A stretch of 37,782 nt of DNA from an uncultured Spirochaetota bacterium (lineage in GTDB: Bacteria > Spirochaetota > UBA4802 > UBA5550). The position numbers were made by a program, and so were the translations under genes. The stretch spans positions 1 to 37,782 of the forward strand of contig CALMRZ010000020.1 in NCBI GenBank assembly GCA_937872225.1, in the 5' to 3' direction. The notes under the pieces are model-generated. The model saw nothing but the letters and a program-made list of their open reading frames with translations, did not search any database and was not told where the DNA came from. Each line of letters opens with the position of its first letter. Position 1 is the stretch's first letter. Positions 1 to 7,300 of the stretch are shown one piece after another.

Positions 1-1
1 A

Positions 2-418
2 TTGTATCAGAGCGGAGGAGTCACGCTCATGATCCTGGCGGACAATACGGTGAGGCTTACGGAACTCGAAAGCATAGGGACTCATACCTTTGCCGTTAAT
101 GCAGCGGGAATGGCGGTGGAGTATGACGACTCCTCCGGAGAGATTATTTATAGAGTGCACATACTGAACCCGGAAAACGGCGAAATGCAATATCACGCGA
201 CTATGGTACAGACATCCACTGATGTGTGGGAGGCCCAGTTCGCCGCACCGGTGAGCGAAAATATAGCGGTGTCTTATGCTCACAACCCGTCCTATACTAT
301 TAACACCTACTCATTTACATATAACAATTTAGCAGGTCATGGGGATATGCAATTCCAGACCGATGCCAAAATGGATGCGATCGGGAATATAATTTCGACA
401 ATCTACATTCTCTATTGA
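2..418 (+). CDS. 3' end of an unrecognised gene, truncated by the window edge
   Basis: An open frame runs in from the left edge and stops with TGA at 416-418, so at least 138 C-terminal residues are visible and the true start lies outside. I do not recognise the protein. The composition is rich in Thr, Val, Tyr and Asn with alternating polar and hydrophobic residues, which suggests beta structure. No membrane helix and no catalytic motif are visible. It is less GC-rich than most of the window, which may mean transferred DNA or simply a poorly constrained gene. It sits directly against insertion-sequence debris, so its last few codons could derive from the element rather than the original gene. 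Confidence 0.5.
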   Translation: MYQSGGVTLMILADNTVRLTELESIGTHTFAVNAAGMAVEYDDSSGEIIYRVHILNPENGEMQYHATMVQTSTDVWEAQFAAPVSENIAVSYAHNPSYTINTYSFTYNNLAGHGDMQFQTDAKMDAIGNIISTIYILY

Positions 419-699
419 GACAGGGCATACCTATACTTGTCTTGGTTGACGATGCGCAGCGCACCGCCGAGGTTTTTCACGGGACGCGGTCGCTTCGCTG
501 TATAAAACTGGAAGAGCCGGTAGCCCGTCGTGTCCGCATCGACGAAGATGACAAGACAGTTATCAAGGAACGGCATGATGCAGACATGAAGAAGCGATGG
601 CGTATCATGAGCCGTTCGCGCAGAGGCTGGAGCGTTGTGGAAGTCGAGACCCGGCATCCGTCTCTGTATGATGCCGTGGTGAGTGGAGGCAGCCTATGA
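415..699 (+). pseudogene. istA: IS21-family transposase IstA, C-terminal remnant
   Basis: About 94 residues are open, ending in TGA at 697-699, and overlap the next gene, istB, by ATGA as in complete IS21 elements. The C-terminal half (charged stretch with KKRWRIMSRSRRG, then VEVETRHPSLYD) resembles the extreme C-terminus of IstA proteins, which often end in an Arg-rich segment followed by a VEV-x-x-R-x-L-x-x-YD pattern. The DNA-binding and DDE catalytic parts are absent, so this cannot be a working transposase. Where element sequence begins is unclear: the first 15-20 codons overlap the end of the upstream gene and may not be IstA at all. The identification leans strongly on the istB neighbour. 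Confidence 0.55.
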
Positions 700-1460
700 A
701 CCCGCAGATCTCGTCCCTAACGACCCGGCTTGACTACCTCGGTCTCGCGGTCATGTCCAACTCGCTCGAATCCTTCCTCTCCGACCCGGCACGGAAGGAC
801 GAAACACTGCTCGACTCTCTCAACGCCTTTCTTGATATCGAGTACTGCCTTCGCAAGGAAGGCTCGGCACGAACGCGGATCAAGGAGAGCGGTATGCCGG
901 GCATGAAGCGACTGGAGGATTATGACCTCACCTGGATCAAGGGAGGGTTATCCCCGGCCAAGTTCAAGGAGCTCTCGAGCCTCGCGTTCATCGAGCGCAA
1001 GAAGAACGTGGTTCTGCTCGGGCCCTCGGGGCTGGGCAAGACCCACCTGATGCTGGCATTGGGGCACCACGCGTGTATGAACGGCTACACGGCCTATTAC
1101 CTGAGTTGTCGCGACGCTATCGATGCGCTCAAACGGGCCGATAACGCGGGCAGACTGAAACGCAAGCTAAAGTGGCTCACCAAGCCTCATGTGCTGTTGC
1201 TCGATGAAGTGGGCTACGAATCGTTATCCCCTGAGCAGGCGAGCATGCTGTTTCAGCTCATCAATGCGCGCTATGAACACGGCTTGATCATTATTACTTC
1301 GAATAAGTCGTTCGGCAAGTGGGCCGAACTCATGAGCGATGAGGCGGTTGCCACGGCCATGCTGGACCGTCTTCTGCATCATGCCCATGTGCTTTCCCTG
1401 AAGGGTGATTCGTACCGGATGAAGGATCGCCTCAAGGCGGGGGCGGTCAATTTTGATTGA
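696..1460 (+). CDS. istB: IS21-family helper ATPase IstB
   Basis: A 254-residue DnaC-like AAA+ ATPase that works with IstA to choose targets and stimulate transposition. The Walker A motif GPSGLGKTH lies near residue 110, the Walker B motif LLLDEVGYE near residue 170, and the IITSNKS sensor-1 stretch follows; the order and spacing are typical of IstB. The length matches the family. The ATG overlaps the IstA stop codon, implying translational coupling. It looks intact, but its partner is a remnant, so it has no obvious job unless another IS21 copy exists in the genome. Confidence 0.93.
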   Translation: MNPQISSLTTRLDYLGLAVMSNSLESFLSDPARKDETLLDSLNAFLDIEYCLRKEGSARTRIKESGMPGMKRLEDYDLTWIKGGLSPAKFKELSSLAFIERKKNVVLLGPSGLGKTHLMLALGHHACMNGYTAYYLSCRDAIDALKRADNAGRLKRKLKWLTKPHVLLLDEVGYESLSPEQASMLFQLINARYEHGLIIITSNKSFGKWAELMSDEAVATAMLDRLLHHAHVLSLKGDSYRMKDRLKAGAVNFD

Positions 1461-1513
1461 AAGCCGGCAAAGTTAGATCGTTGAAAAGCGGCAAAATTAA
1501 ATCGGTGCTGACA
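1461..1513. repeat. IS21 right-end terminal repeats
   Basis: Two imperfect direct repeats, 1461-1483 and 1485-1507, share 18 of 23 bases around the core GGCAAA(G/A)TTA(G/A)ATCG. They start straight after the istB stop codon and are followed by the terminal GCTGACA at 1507-1513. Multiple short repeats at each end, and TG...CA termini, are characteristic of IS21 elements and are thought to be transposase binding sites. The direct continuation into IS66 coding sequence at 1514 supports 1513 as the element edge. Confidence 0.6.
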
Positions 1514-1729
1514 GGCAGAAAAAACTGGCTTTTTTCAAATACGCCGCGCGGCGCTGAGTCAAGCGCCGTACTCTACAGCCTTATTGAATCCGCTAAAGCC
1601 AATGCCCTTGAGCCATACAGATATCTTCGCTATCTTTTTGAACGGATTCCGGGTGTTTCCTCAAGAGGACAACTGCGGGTGTTGCTGCCCGATATGATTA
1701 CCCCTGATATGATCAAGCTTGTTGACTGA
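1514..1729 (+). pseudogene. tnpC: IS66-family transposase (TnpC), C-terminal remnant
   Basis: Seventy-one codons remain, starting with GRKNWLFSNTPRGAE and continuing through YSLIESAKANALEPYRYL to a TGA at 1727-1729. This is the highly recognisable C-terminus of IS66 transposases, in which a G-R-K-N-(W/F)-L-F motif is followed by an RGA(E) turn, a YSLI(E/G)(T/S)AK helix and an (L/E)P..YL.. helix. The rest of the protein (about 400 residues), including the catalytic core, is missing. The frame is open leftward into the IS21 terminal repeats but that part is not transposase. Confidence 0.85.
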
Positions 1730-1734
1730 TTCAC

Positions 1735-1759
1735 GGGACGGGGTTAATTTGACGCTTAC
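1735..1759 (-). repeat. IS66 terminal inverted repeat
   Basis: Read on the minus strand the sequence begins GTAAGCGTCAAATTAACCCC, the expected type of IS66 terminus (IS66 ends usually start GTAAGCG). It lies 5-30 bp after the IS66 transposase stop codon, where the right end should be. The matching left repeat is not in the window. An 8-bp target duplication would start at 1760 (TTTATTCG), but its partner is lost. Confidence 0.65.
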
Positions 1760-1782
1760 TTTATTCGTGCCCGGTGACACAC

Positions 1783-2526
1783 TTATAAATAGCTGAGAAT
1801 AACCAGGGCAATCGTCGCGACCAGGAGCACTGCCACGGCCGGAGTCCAGTGAAGAGTCCAGCGCTCTCCGCGCCTGATCCCCTGGATTACTATGGCCTGG
1901 GACAGCGCGAAAGGTATCGAAAGAAAAAGAAAATACATTACTGCCAGGATTCTCTCGTCGCGGAGTGAATACCCATAGAACGGGACCAGCATAAGGGAAA
2001 TTACGATAGCCGCGATATGCAGCTTTTTCAGGGCCGGGGGAAGGGCCTTTGCCCCTTCCGGCGAAACGGCCTCGCTCTGCAGCAGGGCATACTCCCTTAT
2101 AGACACGGCCATGGCGTCAGCGAAGACCAGAACGACGCACACCAGACCTATCACCTGCCCGATCAGCATGTACACGTTGTCAAAGAGGAACTGGATGCCG
2201 GGGATGAGCCAGACGATGAACCCGGAAACGGCAGCAGCCATTGCGCGCCACGAGGCCCCGAATGCCCTGATCGACCGCGAGAAATTTTTACGGTAAAAAG
2301 AAAAGACCAGCATCAGGACGAAGGCGGCGATGGCAGACAGGTAGAAAACGGCCGGAGCGCCCTTGATCAGCTGGTACCCGTGGACGGTCTCGATTTTCTT
2401 CGATGTGCATCCAAGGACATCCACATAGGGCAGCAGAAAGGAAACGATAAAGAGGAAGCACGCCAGCCGAAGCACATGGGGCCGGGCCGCTTTCACCAGG
2501 CCGGAGAATCGTTCCCGTGTTGTCAT
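1783..2526 (-). CDS. Seven-helix membrane protein of unknown function
   Basis: The 247-residue protein is mostly hydrophobic, with about seven predicted membrane segments near residues 18-38, 58-78, 93-113, 118-138, 170-188, 193-213 and 226-247. I recognise no family. A cysteine follows the first helix (DVLGCTSKK). I prefer the ATG at 2526 to the upstream in-frame ATG at 2535, because AAGGA lies 8 bases before 2526 but directly abuts 2535. It follows holA after only 17 bp on the same strand, so it is probably the last gene of an lptE-holA operon. Nothing in the sequence ties it to LPS export or replication; the link is positional. Confidence 0.75.
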   Translation of the reverse strand: MTTRERFSGLVKAARPHVLRLACFLFIVSFLLPYVDVLGCTSKKIETVHGYQLIKGAPAVFYLSAIAAFVLMLVFSFYRKNFSRSIRAFGASWRAMAAAVSGFIVWLIPGIQFLFDNVYMLIGQVIGLVCVVLVFADAMAVSIREYALLQSEAVSPEGAKALPPALKKLHIAAIVISLMLVPFYGYSLRDERILAVMYFLFLSIPFALSQAIVIQGIRRGERWTLHWTPAVAVLLVATIALVILSYL

Positions 2527-2543
2527 ACGCACCATCCTTCCGA

Positions 2544-3557
2544 TTACAGAGTGTAAATCATATCCGCTACCAGGCTGAATACCGGGCTTGCTATCAGCTC
2601 TTTGGACGCCGAACCGCTTTTAAGGGAAAAATCAGCGCCGCTCATCAGCGCGAAAACCTTCCGCAGCCGGTCCCGTGGGAAGGCCTCGGTGTAGCGCCAG
2701 AACTTCTCCCTATTCTTGCTGTAGACGCCGGCCCTGGTCATCGCACCCTCGGGGGGCACTCCCTCGCCGACCAGGGAGTAGAACATTTCCAGCATCTCCG
2801 CCTGCCTCATGATCAGGTACAGGATCCGGAGGTCCGGCATTTCATCCTCCCGCACCTTCTTGCACAGCCCCAGCGCCCGGGGGTCTCTTTTGAACAGGGC
2901 GTCGATGAAATCGAACACCGAGGCGTCCCTCACATCATCAATGCAGTTCTTGACCAGGTCCGCGTCCACTGTCCCCGTCCTGCCGGAATACCTGATCATA
3001 TCGATGGCATCATCGATCTTCTTGATGTCGTTTCCGGTCCGCTCCACGAGGAAGTCCACCGCCCGGTCATCTATCGAAAGGCCGAGCTTCCGGATGCCGG
3101 CGATGATGTAATTGTATATATCGTTGTCGAAGTAGCGCCAGAACTGGACGACCTTGAACCGCTCCAACACGGAAGTCATGAACGCCGGGGGGCGCACTTC
3201 CCGCGTCGTCAGGATCAGGATCGAGCCATCAGGTATCTCCCGCACCATCTCCCGGAACGTCTCATGCCTGCCCGCGGGGAGGCTTTCTATGTTGTACATC
3301 ACGCACGCCCTCTTTGATGAAAAGAGGGGGGTTGAGAGGATGAAATCAGCTCCTGCCAGGAACTCGTCATTTTCCACATGGTATCTTCCTGTAGAATGGG
3401 CCCGCTCGCCGGGTTCGTCGAAGGCCATCACCATGATGCGGTTGATGCACTTGTCCTTTTCGCCCTCTTCTTCGCCCAGGAAAAGGTAGAGCGGCTCCAG
3501 GCGGTCGCCGTCAAGCTCCCGCTTGAACTGTTTTGCGTTCGGATATCTGGTGGTCAT
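2544..3557 (-). CDS. holA: DNA polymerase III subunit delta
   Basis: A 337-residue protein of the usual length for the delta subunit of the clamp loader, which opens the beta sliding clamp. The N-terminal AAA+-like fold starts PLYLFLGEEEGEKD, matching the family's LY.L.G.E...; Walker A is degenerate, as expected for delta. Further features are the ILILTTREVRPP strand and the helical lid region ending RTGNDIKKIDDAIDMI, close to the family's G.D......E..KL. The start overlaps the stop codon of the upstream lptE gene by ATGA (3554-3557), so translation is coupled. The lptE-holA order is also that of Escherichia coli. Confidence 0.9.
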   Translation of the reverse strand: MTTRYPNAKQFKRELDGDRLEPLYLFLGEEEGEKDKCINRIMVMAFDEPGERAHSTGRYHVENDEFLAGADFILSTPLFSSKRACVMYNIESLPAGRHETFREMVREIPDGSILILTTREVRPPAFMTSVLERFKVVQFWRYFDNDIYNYIIAGIRKLGLSIDDRAVDFLVERTGNDIKKIDDAIDMIRYSGRTGTVDADLVKNCIDDVRDASVFDFIDALFKRDPRALGLCKKVREDEMPDLRILYLIMRQAEMLEMFYSLVGEGVPPEGAMTRAGVYSKNREKFWRYTEAFPRDRLRKVFALMSGADFSLKSGSASKELIASPVFSLVADMIYTL

Positions 3558-4189
3558 TGCCGGTTTTCTCCGCCGCGGAACTCCGTTTCGTCCCCAGGCT
3601 TTCCTTTTTCAATACTGGTCATCTGGTCGGTATACCATCCCGTGACGGTCTTGGAAGTGATGCGTTTGCCCAAGTCGTCCAGCACGCACTCCGTGACCTG
3701 CGGCGCGGTTTCGATCGGCTGGACCAGGTCGGAAAAAGCCCGGAAGGCCTGGATCCCCCGCTCGAAAAAAATGACCCGGTTCCTCTTCAGGTCCATCAAC
3801 CGCACGTCGGCGGTGATCCATATCCTCTTTTTCACGGCACGCCCGATGGTGTCATACTCGAGGTTCTGGATCATGAACTTCGTGATGAGGATTTCCAGGC
3901 GCAGGTCCGACTTCTGACCATCGGCATCGACGCCGAGCCTTCCGTCAAGGCTTATATGGGCCTTGATCCGGTACAGGAGCTTATCGGTAATTTCTGAAGC
4001 GCCGGTTATGTTAACCGGGGGCATGATGTAAAGCCGGTTCGCGTTGCGCGGCACCACCGGCTCCCCCTCGAAGCCTTTGATGATCTTCCCGGCCATGGTC
4101 TCCTCGTCGCGGAGATCGGCGGTGCAGCCGCCGGCGAGAACCATGGCGATGATCGGGAGCGCCTTTTTCATGAACTGCGATGGATGCAT
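3554..4189 (-). CDS. lptE: LPS-assembly lipoprotein LptE-like
   Basis: A secreted lipoprotein expected to sit in the LptD barrel at the outer membrane and help deliver lipopolysaccharide to the surface. A short positive N-terminus and hydrophobic stretch (MKKALPIIAMVLAGGC) end in a lipobox-like LAGGC. The mature part follows LptE layout: RLYIMPPVNITG strand, a helix with DKLLYRIKAHI, the LRLEILITKF strand, then ITADVRLMDLKRNRVIFF. The start is uncertain: neither ATG 4189 nor the in-frame ATG 4171 (MKKAL) has a clear ribosome site, and 4171 gives a more standard signal peptide. The 4-base overlap with holA is strong contextual support because lptE and holA are neighbours in many Gram-negatives. 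Confidence 0.78.
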   Translation of the reverse strand: MHPSQFMKKALPIIAMVLAGGCTADLRDEETMAGKIIKGFEGEPVVPRNANRLYIMPPVNITGASEITDKLLYRIKAHISLDGRLGVDADGQKSDLRLEILITKFMIQNLEYDTIGRAVKKRIWITADVRLMDLKRNRVIFFERGIQAFRAFSDLVQPIETAPQVTECVLDDLGKRITSKTVTGWYTDQMTSIEKGKPGDETEFRGGENRQ

Positions 4190-4316
4190 AATTTTTTATT
4201 TTTTACCTAAAATCTGCTAAACTTTTACCGTACCGCTGCCGAATATAGTATTAATCATTTTACACTCTGGTCTTCCATTGATACAAAAGGGCGGTCATTA
4301 GAAGACCTTTCGCAAC

Positions 4317-4345
4317 AAATGGGATAGTTTACTATCCCATTTTTT
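4317..4345. terminator. Hairpin terminator after the GH13-GT5 gene
   Basis: A perfect 11-bp stem (4317-4327 with 4332-4342) closes on a TTTA loop; its arms are AAATGGGATAG and CTATCCCATTT. A run of six T follows on the plus strand (4340-4345) and ATTTGTT on the minus strand. The minus-strand gene to its right stops at 4372, so the most useful reading is as that gene's terminator. The plus-strand T-run may make it bidirectional. The rest of 4190-4371 contains the lptE upstream region and no other gene. Confidence 0.7.
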
Positions 4346-4371
4346 ATGGGCGAACGTCCCAGGGCGCCACT

Positions 4372-7300
4372 TCACTCCAGCACCCTTATCGTTTCAGTGA
4401 TGGCATACACAGTTTCCACGTATTCCCGCGCCGGCCGGTCCCAGTAATAGACTGATTTTTCCGCGTTCATCCGCGCCTTGAAGACCGTGGCCTCGTCATG
4501 GCTCCTGAAAAACTGAAGCGCCCGGTCCATGGCGTCGTAAAAGGCCCAGGAATTATAGTCTGAAAAGAGGAAGCCGTTCCCCTCGATCGCATCGCCGCGC
4601 ATCCTGACGGGGAACACCGTGTCCCGGAGGCCGCCGGTGGCCCGCGCCACCACCAGATTGCCGGCGGCGAAGGCCTCGATCTGGGAAATGCCGCCCGGCT
4701 CGTGCATCGACGGCATCAGGAAGAGGTCTGACGCCAGGAGGGGCACCGTTATGTCCTGGAAGCCGATGTTGACGCTCACCATGTCCGGATAGTACTGCCC
4801 CAGCAGGTAGAGGCCGTGGGCGATCTCCTCGCCCTTCCGGTCGCCGGACGACACCGCCCCGCCGATGACCCCCTGGTATTTCAGGTTTTTAAAGATACCT
4901 TCGGACGCCTCCAGGAGGAGCTGGTACCCCTTCTGCTCGGAAATGCGGTGGATATAGGAGAAGATGATGATGTCCGGGTCAACCTTCAGATTCCGGGCAC
5001 TCTGGAGGAAGAGCTTGTTCCGCATGCGCATCACTATGGCGCGGCGGGTTTCATCCGCGATCTCTTCAGCGCCGTTCTGCCCCTTGAGCAACTCCGGGTA
5101 CCTCTTCTCGATCTTTTCACGCAGGGCATCATCGGCTTTCACCTGTTCGATGAAGACCGGGTAAGCCGCGGCGACAAACCGAGAAGCGTCGAACCTCTTT
5201 ATCAGGTTCATCTTGAAGTCGCTCCCGATGGCGTTGCTGATGCCTATGACATTTTTCAGAATTCGTTCTAGGCCGTCGCAGGCAAACTCGATCTGCCTGG
5301 CATAGGACGGGCTCACGGTGATGACGCGGTCGGCAAAGCGTATCCCCGCGGCCATGCAGTTGAGCCGCTCGGGGTAGACCGGGTCGCAGAAATCGCCCGC
5401 GGTCCAGGACGGCAGGTTGAACAGATTGAACAGGTCAAAGCCGTTTTCCATCCGGTGGTACGCGTCGAAGTACTGCCAGCCTCCGTTATGGATGATGTGC
5501 AGGAAGGTGTTCCGCCTGAAGGCCATGCTGTTCAGGTAATAATGGTCGCATTTCACGATGCCGTTGAAGATCCCCGCATAGGCGTCATTGGTGAAGGTAT
5601 AGCTCGGGTTGAGGTTGAAGGAGGTGATCACTTCCACGCAGGCCCGTGAAAAGGCGACCCGTCGCCGTATCTTCTCGATGGACGTGACGCCCCAGTAGAG
5701 GCCGTCGAAAAACTCGTGATGATCCAAGAGGTAGTAGTGGACCCCCTCGACCCGGGCATAGTGGACGCCGACCTCGTAATCGTCCCCCATGATCTTAAAG
5801 ACGACATTAACCCCGGTATAGGTCAGGTTGTATTTTTTCACCGCCTCCTGCATCTTCCGAACCGACTTGTCGTCACCGTGCTTGTAGTACCCCGATATGA
5901 CGAAGACCTCCTCACCGAGCTTCACCAGCTCCCGGGGAAGTTCATAAACCACGTTGGCGAGGCCGCCGCTCTTGGAGAAGGGCTCGGCCTCGGCTGACAT
6001 GAACACCATGGCGCCCCGGCGGTTGTGCTCTATCAGGTCCCTCCCGATGGTGGCGAGGGCCTGATCGGGCTCCTTCGACATCCTCCGGGCATAATCGAGT
6101 GCCGTTTTTCCGCCAAGGACGCCGTTCCTGACCAGGTAAAAGGACCCCCGCTTCAGCCCCAGATCCATCAAGTCGCGGTGCTCCTTCCAGAATACCGGCA
6201 CCAGGTGGTCTTTAATGAAGGCGACGGTCCTTTCGTAGGTGGCGCAGTTCTTCGAAAGCTCCTCGTAGGCGAAATTTTCCCGGATATGGTCCACGTTTGA
6301 CATTTCGCAGAGGCGGATCAGGGAATCCCGGAGAAAATCATGGTAGTGCTCCGCCAGGTCCACCGGCTCAAGCTTGAGCAGCTTCACCCGCTCGGTGAAG
6401 GAGACCACGGTGTTCACGCGGGAGATCGTCAGTTCCCTGCCGGTAAAGTAGTTGTAATGGCCGGTCAGGTTCGAGTAAAGGGGATCGCTCAGGCGGTAGC
6501 AGCGGTCCCGCGGGATCGGGAGGGCCGGACTGTCGAACTGGATCGACGCGTTCTGGTTGGCGTCGGCGAAATTGAACACGCCGATCCATATATCCTGCCC
6601 CACGAACTTCGCCGCCGCCGCCACCATGGTATTGTTGGCCCAGACCAGGTATCCCCGTCCCTTCATCTCCCGGTGGAACCGGTACCACTCGGCGTAGAAG
6701 GGCTGCAGGCTGCGGTGCGCAGCGTATTCGAACTGGTTCCAGTTGACGAAGATGTTGTCCAGGTAGACCTTCCATCCCTCGCCTTCGGCGCTGCCCTCGT
6801 AATCCATGATGGCGCTGCTCATGAAGCAGGTGAGGCCCACGGCGGCGCGGAGCCCGCGGTGGCCAAAGGTGTTAAGGGCCCTCCGCTCGTCATGGTTCCC
6901 CAGGATGCCCAGCATTTCGGTCCCTTCCGGCAGGGACGAGGGGAAGTAGCTGTCGTAAATATGATAGATCTCGCGGACGTCAGTCTTCCCGTGGATGATG
7001 TTCTCGCAGATCTTGAAGAGCGACGAGTTGTACGGGATGAGGCCGGTGCGGGTGAGGAACCGCTCGTGGCCCCAGTAGCATTCGGCGACGTTGATGAAAA
7101 AGCCCTTCCCGAGCTCCTTCATCTTTTTCTCAACGTTCAGCATCAAGAAAAAGTGGAGCGGCACCGCTATAAGGTCGCGGCAGGCCGAGTCGTAGTAGCC
7201 GGTCGTGATGTAGTGATCGTCCTCACGGTCATTGACGATGATGGTCCCCTCGACCATCTCGGCGGGATCCCGCTTCCGCTCGAACACGAAGGGGAAGTTG

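Larger units (their letters stand above)
419..1759 (+). mobile_element. Nested remnants of an IS21 element and an IS66 element
   Basis: From left to right: an IstA tail, a complete-looking istB, two 23-bp imperfect direct repeats ending in TGACA (right end of IS21), then directly the tail of an IS66 transposase reading frame and an IS66-like terminal inverted repeat ending in GCTTAC at 1759. The IS66 similarity begins at the codon directly after TGACA. This suggests an IS21 that inserted into an IS66 transposase gene, followed by deletion of the left part of both elements. The left boundary at about 419 is a guess. Neither element can transpose on its own as it stands. Confidence 0.65.

Noticed and set aside
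1457-1513. N-terminal extension of the IS66 remnant frame starting at TTG 1457
   Set aside because: This part is made of the IS21 terminal repeats, not transposase sequence; it is open by chance.
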